A stretch of 64,000 nt of DNA from Aporhodopirellula sallentina SM41 (lineage in GTDB: Bacteria > Planctomycetota > Planctomycetia > Pirellulales > Pirellulaceae): NCBI RefSeq assembly GCF_000346505.1, contig NZ_ANOH01000048.1:1-64000 (forward strand), read 5' to 3'. Below are positions 27,031-36,672 of the stretch, in pieces; within the stretch, counting starts at the first letter, position 1; every line of letters starts with the position of its first letter. The notes under the pieces were generated by a model. That model was given only the letters and a program-made list of their open reading frames with translations, had not been told where the DNA came from and made no database searches. Made by a program: the position numbers and the translations under genes.

Positions 27031-30000
27031 TCAGAGGATGCACAGCTTGTAGCTCAGGTAAGGTTCCAGAGCAAAATTGTTTTCCGGCACGTCGGCCGGC
27101 GAAGTTCCTCCGACGGTCACATCGATGGTGTCACCCGAGTCGGCAGGGGTCGCTCCCGTGCCGTCCTGTTCGAGCCCATCGTTGAAGAACGAAGGCATGT
27201 CGAGGCGTTGAACCTGATAGTCACCCGCGATCAGTCCGTCGAACTCGTAGAACCCGTTTTCGTCCGTCGTGGTGCGAAGACCGTCGGTGCCGAGATCGCC
27301 ACCGGTCAGCAACAACTCAATCCCCTCGAGACCGTTGTCCATGCCGTTGAGCAACCCGTCGTTGTTGAAATCGCGGAAGACAGTTCCAGAAAGCTCGTTG
27401 ATCGCTTGGTCAATCGCGGTCGTTGCGGTAGCCGTGTTGGTACGATCGTTGGTGATTTCCTGCGTCGTGGTCGACACCGTCACCGAGTTCACCTGATCGG
27501 CGGTCACCCCGGCATTGACTGTCGCGATGATCGTGAACTGGAACGAATCCCCCGACGCCAACGCGGCGTTATTCAGTGGTGTCACCGTCACGACACCGTT
27601 AGTCGCGGTGAGATCACCGTCCGGACCGGTACCGCTGACGAAAGTCACGCCCGATGGCAGAGTATCCACAACCGTAACACCCTCGGCCGGCGATGGTCCG
27701 TCATTGAAGACCGTTACCGTGTAGGTCAACTGAGAACCAACCTGAGCGGTCGAGGTACTCACGGTCTTGGTCACGTAGACGTCGGCCTCCGGAACCACGG
27801 TCACGTTGGATGCTGCCGCATTGTTGTCCGTTTGCGTTTCACCGGTATCGGTCACCAAGCTGACATTGTTCGTCAAGGCACCCGAGGCATCGTCATCCAC
27901 CGTGGCGGTGATCGTGATCGTCCGAGTGGATCCCGGTGCGAGATCAAACTCAGGCATCACGATCGTACCGTTGGTGGTGCTCGTTGGCGTCACGGTCGAC
28001 CCACCGGAGGTTGCCGATTGGAACGTCAATCCGTCCGGCAACGAATCCGTCACGATGATTCCCGTCGCCAACGATGGACTCAGTCCGTTGTCTGCTTCGG
28101 TACCGTCGTCGTCGGTATCGTGCGAAACCACCATGGTGAAGGTGACCGTATCGAGCGGCCCAACCGTGCCGGTTCCGTCAGTCGATTTCGAAATCGTGAT
28201 ATCGAACTCAGGCGTTGTCGTGATCGTGACCGAGTCGTCGTTATTGGTCACATCGAGCTCGGTCACTCCTGGGACGGCAACCGATGCCGTGTTGACGATG
28301 TCTCCCGTGGCGGAGGCATCCACGTCGGCGGTGACGGTGAAGGTTCGCGTTTCTCCAACAGGGATCGATGCGTACTCGACCAAGATTTGGCGAGTCGTCG
28401 TGTTGAAGAAGTTCGTGTTGCTGGCTCCCGCGGCGACAACACTGACTCCGGTCAAGTTCGCCGGCAGAGTGTCTGTCACGTCAACGTTCACTGCGTCAGA
28501 GATACTGTCGACGTCGTGGCTGACCGTGAACGTGTAGATCACTTGGTCTTGGCCGGGGACGACGGTCGTGACGTTGACGCTCTTGTCGAGGATCAAATCC
28601 ACGCGTGCTTCCGGATCGACCTGAACGGTGTCGGTATTCGCTGCGTGTCCAGTCGGCTCGGTGTCGGTTGTCGCGATCACAACATCGTTGTCGAGCGGAC
28701 TGAACTGATCGCTCGCGACGGCTGCCTCAAAAGTGAATGTTCGCGACTCACCGGGTGCCAGGTCAGGCACGTTGAATGTGATCGTTTGACCGGAACTCGA
28801 CGCGATCGTTGCACCGCTGGTCAGCGGGTCAAAGCTACCGGCGACAAGTGACAATCCGGTATCGAGCGTGTCGGTCACGGTCACGCCACGAGCCTCGGAC
28901 GTTCCGGAGTTGGTTGCCACAATTTCATAGGTGACAAACCCGCCGGCGAAGACGTCAAACGGTGCGGTGCTGTCGATGATGTCATCGGCGTCATCACCAT
29001 CGGTTCGATCGTCCGGAGTGCGGGTGGAGATCACGGTCTTGGCAACCGTCACGTCCACTTCACGCTCAACGGGAGTCTCGTCGGTTGCGGTGACGTCAGC
29101 AGCGTTGTCCGCCGTGGCGGTGACGGAGTTCGACAGGGGCGAATCGGCATCCTGGAACGCGGCATCGACCAACACGCGGAAGGTCACCGTCTCGCTTTCC
29201 GATCCAGCCATATCGCCGAAAGTGATCCGCAGTTTGCCGTCATCGGCACCGCCGCTGACCAACTCAACCGTACCGCTGCCGGTGGTGAATGTTCCCGAAC
29301 CGGCGACATACGAGACACCGGTTGGCAAGGTGTCGAGTGCAACAACGTTGGTCGCGGCGTCCGTGCTGACGTTGGTCACCGTCACGGTGTAGGTGAGCTC
29401 GTCACCGGCGATAACAGTGTCAGGTGCGTCGATCCCGTCGGTCTTGGTGATGGTCAGTTCCGCCAACGGAACGTCCGCGGTTTCCACGGCGATGTTGTTC
29501 TCGAGTGCTCCGTCAACCGGATCGCCGGTCGCACGGTCCGCGTCGGTCGGGTCATTGTCGACTTCGACTTGGAATCCAGACACTTCAATTTCGTTGACCG
29601 GATCCGCGGTCAGGCTCGCGTCGATCGATGTGGTCACGGTGTACGTGACGCTCGCTCCGGCGGCGAGGCTACCAACGTCGAAGGTATGGACAGGGCGACC
29701 GTCTCCATTGGTCGTGGTCGTTGTTGCGACCGTGCTCGAACCACTGTCGACCACGCTGACGAACGTCAGGCCTTCAGGAATGGTGTCGCTTACGGTAACG
29801 TCCGTGGCATCGGTTTCGCCGAGGTTGATGATCGTCACGGTGAAGACCGCGGTTCCGCCGAGCGTCAAATTGCTCGAGCCATTATCAATGGTTTTATCAA
29901 TCCGCAGGTCAGTCGTCGGCAAGACCCCAAAGTCAACGGTGGTGTTCTCGTTGCCGCCGGTCGGTTCGCCGCCAATGGTCAAGGTGATCGAACCGCTGAT

Positions 30001-31620
30001 GAATCCGACGCCATCGACCCAGACACCGTCGTTATCGTTGCCCGCATCGTCATCGGTATCACCAGCGGGTGTATCGATCGAACTGCCAATGTGTCCCTCG
30101 AGCGGTTGGCCGGTGGTGAATTGGTCGGCAGGAATCATCACATAGTAGGTTCCCGGCCCCAGGTCGTCACCGCTGGTCAATGTCGTGAACGAGTAGGAAC
30201 CGATATCCGCGCCACCGAGTGGATTCACCGTCGTGGTCGCGATTGGTGTTTGCAGACCGTCGCTCGGATCGGTGTCATACAGTTCGATCTCGATCGGATC
30301 GCTGGCGGCGGCTTGGAATAGTCCCTCACCGGCATCCTGCAAACCATTGTCCTGTTCGGCTTGGTCGGTGCCGCCACCGTTATCGATGAAGACTTCACCA
30401 CCGAGCGTCAACGGAACGGTAGCAACCGAGTTGGCAACGTTCTCGTTGCTGCGACGCGAGTCCAAGATCGACAGGAAGAAATCCAACCCAGGTGCACCGG
30501 CGCCACTGTTGCTATTGACCCCATCGACGAAACCTTCGATTGCACCGACGTCTTCAAAATCAGCCCCGGTTCCGCCACCAGTCACAAAACTGGAAAAAGG
30601 AACAAACACATTAAGTGGATCTCCCGACCCGATATTGTCTGGCAAATCGATCGTGGCGATCGAGAAATTAGCCGCGTCGGTGTAAACACGCACGACCAGA
30701 CCGCCCGTGACGACCGTGTCGCTGCGAACCGCAATCTGCAACCCGCTTGCAGAGTCACCATCGGTCAGGTCAATCCCGCCAAGACCGGTTCCGTCGAGCG
30801 CCAAACCAGCGCCGTCACTGTCGACACCGTCGTACTGCACCAACAGGGTCGCTTCGACGTCACCGCCGTTGGAGAACACGAGTTGGTTCGAACCGGTAAC
30901 GACTTCAAAACTGCTCGTTCCGCTGCTCGCGTTGTCGATAAAGATTTCAACATCACGTTCGTCACCGACGACACCACCAGCCGATCCCAGTGCACCGGAA
31001 CTGCTCGTGGTGGTCGACCCAACCACTGTTTCGGTGATCGGTTGGGAAGGTTGGGCGGTCAAGAAATCATCGATTGTTACCGCGGTCACACCATCGTCAT
31101 CGGTGACCTGAACTCCCACGTCATCCGACAGAACCACACCGGCGATCGGCGTTCCCCCAGAGTCCTGAACCCCACCGGCTCCCGCAGCAAACGTCAAAAC
31201 GTAGAACCCATCGGTCGTGACGAAGGGGTTTGTTAGCCCGGCATCCTCAGTCGCATCGTCGTTGGCAACGGTATCCTCACCGTCGAGACCTGTGAAGCGA
31301 TAGACACCGTCGGCGCCCGTGGTCATCGTGCCGACCAACGTCTCACCTGCATCGAACACACCGTTCTGCGTGACGTCGTCCAAGTACAGATTCACATCAA
31401 CGTTTTGCAGCAACGTTTCGCCCACGTCGACCGTGTTGTCACCGTCGGCGTCAATGAATGCCACCCCACTGATTGCTCCCAAGTCGCTGGCGAGCAATTC
31501 GCGTTTTTGCAACGATTCGAGCTTAAGACGCCGGCCGTTCTTACCACGACGTGTGGCCGAACGTTCGTTGCGTCGAGTCTTTTGACCGGTAAGTCGGTCG
31601 ATCATGCGTTGCCAAATCAT
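27031..31620 (-). CDS. Giant surface protein with SdrD-B and DUF11 repeats
   Basis: The 1529-residue protein opens MIWQRMIDRLTGQKTRRNER, a basic leader, then LKLESLQKRELLASD, which resembles the planctomycete LEPR-x-L-L-type sorting signature. An SdrD-B/Cna-B-like region follows (AISGVAFIDADGDNTVDVGE). Next come at least seven DUF11-type beta-sandwich units recognisable by VTDTLP/VVDTLPSGVTFVSG and PGES-x-TFT motifs. A final SdrD-B unit (LSGTVFRDFNNDGLLNGMDNG) closes it. The ATG at 31620 has GAAGG at good distance. No C-terminal sorting motif or membrane helix is seen (it ends SYKLCIL). Such proteins are probably exported, calcium-binding stalks or adhesins on the cell surface. Confidence 0.88.
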   Translation of the reverse strand: MIWQRMIDRLTGQKTRRNERSATRRGKNGRRLKLESLQKRELLASDLGAISGVAFIDADGDNTVDVGETLLQNVDVNLYLDDVTQNGVFDAGETLVGTMTTGADGVYRFTGLDGEDTVANDDATEDAGLTNPFVTTDGFYVLTFAAGAGGVQDSGGTPIAGVVLSDDVGVQVTDDDGVTAVTIDDFLTAQPSQPITETVVGSTTTSSSGALGSAGGVVGDERDVEIFIDNASSGTSSFEVVTGSNQLVFSNGGDVEATLLVQYDGVDSDGAGLALDGTGLGGIDLTDGDSASGLQIAVRSDTVVTGGLVVRVYTDAANFSIATIDLPDNIGSGDPLNVFVPFSSFVTGGGTGADFEDVGAIEGFVDGVNSNSGAGAPGLDFFLSILDSRRSNENVANSVATVPLTLGGEVFIDNGGGTDQAEQDNGLQDAGEGLFQAAASDPIEIELYDTDPSDGLQTPIATTTVNPLGGADIGSYSFTTLTSGDDLGPGTYYVMIPADQFTTGQPLEGHIGSSIDTPAGDTDDDAGNDNDGVWVDGVGFISGSITLTIGGEPTGGNENTTVDFGVLPTTDLRIDKTIDNGSSNLTLGGTAVFTVTIINLGETDATDVTVSDTIPEGLTFVSVVDSGSSTVATTTTTNGDGRPVHTFDVGSLAAGASVTYTVTTSIDASLTADPVNEIEVSGFQVEVDNDPTDADRATGDPVDGALENNIAVETADVPLAELTITKTDGIDAPDTVIAGDELTYTVTVTNVSTDAATNVVALDTLPTGVSYVAGSGTFTTGSGTVELVSGGADDGKLRITFGDMAGSESETVTFRVLVDAAFQDADSPLSNSVTATADNAADVTATDETPVEREVDVTVAKTVISTRTPDDRTDGDDADDIIDSTAPFDVFAGGFVTYEIVATNSGTSEARGVTVTDTLDTGLSLVAGSFDPLTSGATIASSSGQTITFNVPDLAPGESRTFTFEAAVASDQFSPLDNDVVIATTDTEPTGHAANTDTVQVDPEARVDLILDKSVNVTTVVPGQDQVIYTFTVSHDVDSISDAVNVDVTDTLPANLTGVSVVAAGASNTNFFNTTTRQILVEYASIPVGETRTFTVTADVDASATGDIVNTASVAVPGVTELDVTNNDDSVTITTTPEFDITISKSTDGTGTVGPLDTVTFTMVVSHDTDDDGTEADNGLSPSLATGIIVTDSLPDGLTFQSATSGGSTVTPTSTTNGTIVMPEFDLAPGSTRTITITATVDDDASGALTNNVSLVTDTGETQTDNNAAASNVTVVPEADVYVTKTVSTSTAQVGSQLTYTVTVFNDGPSPAEGVTVVDTLPSGVTFVSGTGPDGDLTATNGVVTVTPLNNAALASGDSFQFTIIATVNAGVTADQVNSVTVSTTTQEITNDRTNTATATTAIDQAINELSGTVFRDFNNDGLLNGMDNGLEGIELLLTGGDLGTDGLRTTTDENGFYEFDGLIAGDYQVQRLDMPSFFNDGLEQDGTGATPADSGDTIDVTVGGTSPADVPENNFALEPYLSYKLCIL

Positions 31621-31941
31621 CGTTTCACTACCTTCGTTGGCTAGTGGTTTGTCTGTGGGGGGTGTCAGCAGCGATTCAACTCGCTCGTGAACGCCAATCG
31701 CAAATACCCAAGAACGCTGTCGCGAAAAAAATGTCGTCTGAAAAGGGCTCACCGGGGCGAACCTTCTCCGTTGGACGCTGCCATGGACGCCTAAGTTTCA
31801 CGATCACACTCGGAACGTCTTCGTTGAACCGTCTCGGCGGATTCGATGCAGAATCTGCACATTCGGTTCAATCGGCTGTTTCGTTTCGTCCGCGACAGCC
31901 GTCAGGCTTTCACACGGACGATTCATCCTGACCGTTAAGCT
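31621..31941. other. Intergenic region (321 bp) upstream of the surface-protein gene
   Basis: This is probably the promoter and leader of the large gene at 27031-31620 plus the 3' end of the BBP7 transcript. I found no convincing terminator with a T-run and no credible coding frame. Confidence 0.5.
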
Positions 31942-33612
31942 TTACCAGCGGTAATCGAGTCCGAAGCTGAGCCCTTGTGCCCAATAGTCGGTGTTATCGA
32001 AAGCGAAGCGTGGGAAGACGCCCGTTGGTGTGTCCGCGTTCGAGTTGGGAACTTGAGCCTGGTCAATGATCCGTTCGATTTGATCGCCAGGGCGAACCAC
32101 GTTGGACATGTACAGGAACGTGTAACCGAACGTCGCACGCAGTTGGTCAGTGAGTTGGTAGCCGATCTTCATGTTCAGTTCAGGCAAGACCGAGAACTCA
32201 TCTCGCTCGTATGTTCCGATGTTGGAATTCAGAGCCAACAAGCCACCTGATACCGCCGGGGCGGTGCCGTTGACGACGGTCGAACCAGCGATGTCCACCG
32301 TTTGACGTGTGTTACCGACCGCCAAACGAAGCCCGATGTCAAAGTTCCAGTAGTCGATCGAACGGGTGTGGTACCAACCGAAGTCGATGCCGTTGAATTG
32401 GTTACGTGTCCGGAACGATTCGTTGAGTGCGAAAGTCAGCGGCGTGTTTGTTCCCTGATCGATCAGGATGCTGCTGGCGATTCCGATGCCTTCGTCGAGT
32501 TCCACCGAACGAAAACCGAGGCGGTGTTCCGAACGTGAGCACCAACGGGTTGGGCACGAACACGGTCCCGTGTGAGTGCAGCCCTGGTTGGCGATGCGGA
32601 AGTGCCGCAGGTAGATGTCCCACCCGCTCAGTTCACTGTCGACGGCGATGTTCAACGTACCGGTGTGGCCCCGTGTCGGATCGTGAACCAAAGCGACCGC
32701 TTCGGTCAGTTCATCCAAATCGGAATCGGGATCGTCCAAGACCGTGATGATTGGTCGAACCAAGGTGCCGTTTTGTGCTCCACCGGCGAAGGAATCCGTT
32801 TGACGGTCCAACCCGAACGCTCCGGCACCGATGCCCCAGGTGTGGCAATTGTCGAACCAGAACCCGAAGTCGAATCGCATCCCGTCAAAGTTGTCAGTGA
32901 GCACCTCGTCGTTGCCGTAGAGTACCGTTCCGTTTGCCAGCGGATCGCGGTCGGACAATCGTCCCGTCGATGCCAAAGGCGGCAGATCGACTCCATCCTG
33001 CCACCACATCAGGTACTCGGCGGAGAACCAACCGTCCTGTGGCCAGCACAGTGTGATGCACGGACGCAGACTATCGCAGTCGCGGTATTCGCCGCACATC
33101 GGGTCGCCGTTGCAGCACTGACCGCTCGAGCAACCGATGCCGTCGCAACCGCCGATCGACACACCGCACATGCCATCACAGCCACCGTCGCCACAACCGC
33201 ATGATCCCATCGGAATGGAATCACACCCGTAGTCGTGGACCGGTTCGAGATACACTTGGCCGTCCATCGGCACGCTCTCGTGCGTGACGATCGGCTCGAG
33301 CACCGAGGTGCTCGAGACCTGACGAACGACCTTCTTAGGTTGTTTGGTTTGCTTGACGGGTTGGACGCGGCGAGGACTCGCGGTGGCCGCTTCATAGTCG
33401 ACTAACTCCACCTCCGTCGCCTCCGGCCGAGACTTCGACGGCCGTTGGGATAGATCACGGACGGGCTGCCACGAAGCGCGAGCAGACTGTTCTACTCCTC
33501 TCGCATTCGATTGGGCCTGTACAGGTTGGCTCAGGCAAGCGATCGCGAATACGGCGATCCCCACAAGAGAAATTCGACATGGTGTGTTGAGACGTTGCGA
33601 CACTTTCGTCAC
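31942..33612 (-). CDS. BBP7-family outer-membrane beta-barrel protein with Cys-rich segment
   Basis: The 556-residue protein has a signal peptide (TPCRISLVGIAVFAIACLSQPVQA). A Lys/Pro/Val-rich linker follows, then a Cys-rich stretch (about 130-190) with 13 cysteines by my count. The rest alternates short beta strands and aromatic residues typical of a barrel: WFSAEYLMWWQDG, FDFGFWFDNCHTWGIG, NGIDFGWYHTRS. It ends in an aromatic strand (AQGLSFGLDYRW), the usual signal for barrel assembly. BBP7/DUF1551 proteins are a planctomycete-enriched outer-membrane family of unknown role. It lies upstream of the giant surface-protein gene on the same strand, 321 bases apart. Confidence 0.85.
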   Translation of the reverse strand: MTKVSQRLNTPCRISLVGIAVFAIACLSQPVQAQSNARGVEQSARASWQPVRDLSQRPSKSRPEATEVELVDYEAATASPRRVQPVKQTKQPKKVVRQVSSTSVLEPIVTHESVPMDGQVYLEPVHDYGCDSIPMGSCGCGDGGCDGMCGVSIGGCDGIGCSSGQCCNGDPMCGEYRDCDSLRPCITLCWPQDGWFSAEYLMWWQDGVDLPPLASTGRLSDRDPLANGTVLYGNDEVLTDNFDGMRFDFGFWFDNCHTWGIGAGAFGLDRQTDSFAGGAQNGTLVRPIITVLDDPDSDLDELTEAVALVHDPTRGHTGTLNIAVDSELSGWDIYLRHFRIANQGCTHTGPCSCPTRWCSRSEHRLGFRSVELDEGIGIASSILIDQGTNTPLTFALNESFRTRNQFNGIDFGWYHTRSIDYWNFDIGLRLAVGNTRQTVDIAGSTVVNGTAPAVSGGLLALNSNIGTYERDEFSVLPELNMKIGYQLTDQLRATFGYTFLYMSNVVRPGDQIERIIDQAQVPNSNADTPTGVFPRFAFDNTDYWAQGLSFGLDYRW

Positions 33613-34234
33613 CCATCAAGATGGAATCGGGGGGCAAAGGGTGACTCCCATCAAACCGAAACGCTCGATCAAACGAGCGGCCGTCGGCTGAGAATCACCG
33701 GCTCACCAGTCATATCGACGAATCCAATCCAGATTGTTAAGGCAAAACCGTCAAAACCCGGAGAATCGTCAAAACCGCAACAATGCGAACAACCTGCCGA
33801 TACGAAAAACCCAACGAATAACGCAAAAAGCCCGCGACACACAAACTCTCGGCAAAACGCAAGAACCACCCAACCCGCAAAGTCACACAGTCGGAACACA
33901 AAGACTGATCGACCCAACACCCGTTCGTTCGTCCACCACACGCAAAGCCCCGCCCAGGACGCACGATCGGCCGCCCGAAAGACGCTCCTCCGAGAGAGCG
34001 TGCAGAAGGGTAGCCATCCCGCTCAGAAACGGAACAATAGGACGCTACGATCGCGGGAGCACGCCGTCATGGTGCAATGCCCACGCGTGAAACGAACATC
34101 TCATGAAACTGCATCTGCTCCGGCGAGAAAGACACCATCGTGCGTCGGCCGAGAATCTCCGGTAGCGAGTACCGGCCGGACATTTCCGCAGTTCCCCACA
34201 CATCCCTGCCTCACCGTTGACCGAAGAGCCCCTG
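33613..34234. other. Divergent intergenic region (622 bp) with strong A/C skew
   Basis: This region lies between the BBP7 gene (minus) and hemL (plus). Its centre (33741-33920) is unusually poor in T on the plus strand: I counted about 13 T and 30 G in 180 bases. Open frames exist on both strands, but all give low-complexity products, so I call none. Promoters for both flanking genes should be here. Confidence 0.5.
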
Positions 34235-35542
34235 ATGCTAACGTCGAACACCGCTGCCCAGTCTCATCCCCGCAGCCACTCCGCATTCGAGCGAGCCACC
34301 CATTTGATGCCCGGCGGTGTCAACTCGCCTGCTCGTGCGTTCGGTGCAGTTGGTGGCTCACCGCTCTTCATCGCTCGTGCCGAAGGGGCCTATCTCTATG
34401 ACCTCGATGGCAACCGCTACATCGATTACATCGGCTCATGGGGACCGATGATTCTCGGACACGCGCAGGAGGAAGTCGTCGAGGCAATCACCCAGGCGGC
34501 AGCCCGCGGCACCAGCTACGGCGCGCCGACCGAAGCCGAATCCCGCCTCGCCGAACAGATCATCGAAGCGGTACCGAGCATCGAAAAAGTCCGCCTCGTC
34601 AACAGCGGCACTGAAGCGACGATGAGCGCCCTGCGAGTCGCCCGTGGTGCGACGGGACGCAACAAAGTGATCAAGTTCTCGGGAAATTACCACGGACACG
34701 TCGACTCACTTCTGGTCGCCGCCGGCAGTGCGGCAGCGACCCTCGGCGCACCGGATTCACCCGGCGTCACCCCCGGTGCCGCCGCGGACACCATCGTGTT
34801 GTCCTACAACGACGTCAGTGGGCTCCAAAACGCGTTCGCTCAGCAAGGTGACGAGATCGCGGCGGTGATTCTCGAACCGGTCGTCGGCAACATGGGCTGT
34901 GTCGTGCCGACGATGGAGTTCCTGCAAACGATGCGTGACCTTACTTCCCAGCACGGCTCGATTCTGATTTTCGACGAAGTCATGACCGGATTCCGCGTTG
35001 CCTTCGGTGGGGCTCAGGAGCGTTTCGGAATCACACCCGACATGACCACACTGGGCAAGATCGTCGGTGGAGGTATGCCGTTGGGCGCGTACGGAGGCCG
35101 GAAAGACATCATGGATCAGGTCCTGCCTGCCGGTAAGGTATTCCAGGCCGGAACGCTCAGCGGCAACCCGGTCGCGGTCGCCGCCGGATCGACCACCCTG
35201 GACATCCTCAAAAAGTCACCGCCCTATGAGGCACTCGAAAAGATGGGCGAGCGATTGGCCGCCGGCCTGTCTTCGGCAGCCTCGGATGCCGGAATCCCTC
35301 ACACCGTCGCCCGAGTCGGCAGCATGATGACGCTGTTTTTCAACCCTGATCCGGTCACCTGTTGGGACCAAGCCGATCGCTGCGATCGAGACGCGTTCGG
35401 TCGCTATTTCTGGGGCCTCATCGGGGAGGGTGTCTACATGCCGTGCAGCCAATTCGAAGCGTTGTTCTTCAGCCGTTTGCATGATGAGGCGATCATCGAC
35501 GAAACGATCGACGCGGCTCGCAAAACCTTGGCAGCATTTTGA
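34235..35542 (+). CDS. hemL: Glutamate-1-semialdehyde 2,1-aminomutase
   Basis: This is a class III PLP aminotransferase-fold enzyme of 435 residues. It shows LMPGGVNSPARAFGAVGG, SWGPMILGHA, RLVNSGTEATMSALRVARG, KFSGNYHGHVD, ILIFDEVMTGFRVA and the PLP lysine in TTLGKIVGGGMP. HemL converts glutamate-1-semialdehyde to 5-aminolevulinate, the committed precursor of haem and other tetrapyrroles in the C5 pathway. The ATG at 34235 is preferred to a TTG at 34217. No other haem genes are adjacent; a PAS-LuxR gene follows after 233 bases. Confidence 0.96.
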   Translation: MLTSNTAAQSHPRSHSAFERATHLMPGGVNSPARAFGAVGGSPLFIARAEGAYLYDLDGNRYIDYIGSWGPMILGHAQEEVVEAITQAAARGTSYGAPTEAESRLAEQIIEAVPSIEKVRLVNSGTEATMSALRVARGATGRNKVIKFSGNYHGHVDSLLVAAGSAAATLGAPDSPGVTPGAAADTIVLSYNDVSGLQNAFAQQGDEIAAVILEPVVGNMGCVVPTMEFLQTMRDLTSQHGSILIFDEVMTGFRVAFGGAQERFGITPDMTTLGKIVGGGMPLGAYGGRKDIMDQVLPAGKVFQAGTLSGNPVAVAAGSTTLDILKKSPPYEALEKMGERLAAGLSSAASDAGIPHTVARVGSMMTLFFNPDPVTCWDQADRCDRDAFGRYFWGLIGEGVYMPCSQFEALFFSRLHDEAIIDETIDAARKTLAAF

Positions 35543-35775
35543 CGGCGACGGGCCGAAACAATGCACTCGCGTCGTAGCCAGCCGGTACGATGCAACGGGG
35601 TGAATCGGACGTCCGCCTCTCGACAGGCAACTAACATCACCGCTGTAGCCCCATATCATGAGATGGCCACCCGCCATCGATCATCCAAGACGACGATCAT
35701 GCACGCCACGGTTGCTCTTCGACGAGCACCTGTCGGTCGCGGATCGTCTGCGACAGAAGTGAAGGATAGAGCGAC

Positions 35776-36462
35776 GTGACACGTCCCGATTTGAGCGATA
35801 TTGATTTCGTCAAACTCCTCGACCAGGATCCCGATCTGGGTCTGGTGATCGTCTCGGAACAGGGGGAGATTGTCGACTACAGCACCAGCACGCCGGCGAT
35901 CTTCGGAGTCGATCCCGCAATTGACTTTCGAGGCAAAACACTCAGCGACGTCTTCGAGTTTGAATTCGCTGACGAACGCATGCAGTGGATCAGCGAAGTC
36001 CTTCAAACCCAGCAACCTCTCCGTGTGGATCACCTCTACAACGGTCGCCGGATGGTTTCGACGATTCTTCCGATGCGTGGCGAAGACCAACCTCGGTACG
36101 TTGCCGCGATGACGAAACGCGATGGCACGACGTCCGGCGAATCCAACGAAAAGAGCGTCGTGAGCGGCTTTCTCGATCTCGGGCCGTTATCAAAATTGAC
36201 CAAGCGTGAACTCGAAGTCTTGATCCTACTAGGACACGGATACAGCGTCCCGGATGTGGCGAGAAAACTGTATCGAAGCCCTCGGACGGTGGAACAACAC
36301 AAAGCCTCGATCGGCCGAAAACTCGGCGTTTCCGCGATCGCCGACATCGCCCGAATCGTCGCCGTTCACGGACTCAAACTCGAAGACCTCGAACTCGAAC
36401 GTGTCCTCGCACTTCGTCCCGAATACCGACACGAAGAAGCAAACACGACAGAAACTCCGTAG
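35776..36462 (+). CDS. PAS-LuxR transcriptional regulator
   Basis: The 228-residue protein has a PAS-like domain (about 10-120: DLGLVIVSEQGEIVDYSTSTPAIFGVDP). A LuxR-type helix-turn-helix follows (about 135-200: LTKRELEVLILLGHGYSVPDVARKLYRSPRTVEQHKASIGRKLGV). No receiver domain and no phospho-acceptor Asp arrangement are seen, so it probably senses a ligand or redox state directly. The start is a GTG at 35776 preceded by GAAGGAT. It stands alone; the target genes are unknown. Confidence 0.88.
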   Translation: MTRPDLSDIDFVKLLDQDPDLGLVIVSEQGEIVDYSTSTPAIFGVDPAIDFRGKTLSDVFEFEFADERMQWISEVLQTQQPLRVDHLYNGRRMVSTILPMRGEDQPRYVAAMTKRDGTTSGESNEKSVVSGFLDLGPLSKLTKRELEVLILLGHGYSVPDVARKLYRSPRTVEQHKASIGRKLGVSAIADIARIVAVHGLKLEDLELERVLALRPEYRHEEANTTETP

Positions 36463-36672
36463 GCACACAGCGGACTCGCCCATTCGGTTTCTGGCGTAGG
36501 TGCCGGCGTGATTGCCGGATTGATAACGCAAAGCTCATCGAAGCGGCGCATTTCCAATCGCGGCGATGGTTTATGTTGTTTGATTGAGATCGGTGCGTGG
36601 GGACGATCGTTCAATCGGTGTCGCACGCGTCAACGACTTCGGTATTTCGCTGGTCATCACCCAATTCATGCG

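Noticed and set aside
27208-28851. Long plus-strand open frame (547 codons) antisense to the giant surface-protein gene
   Set aside because: The product is Arg/His/Val-rich and shows no domain. It mirrors the repetitive codons of the minus-strand DUF11 repeats, which have clear motifs.
33669-33941. Minus-strand 90-codon frame with hydrophobic Phe/Val/Cys-rich product
   Set aside because: Its hydrophobicity comes from the G/T-rich strand of the skewed region; no ribosome site and no membrane-protein pattern.
33511-34401. Plus-strand frame over the BBP7-hemL gap
   Set aside because: Low-complexity Lys/Pro/Ser/Asn product that overlaps both BBP7 and hemL; caused by the A/C-skewed sequence.
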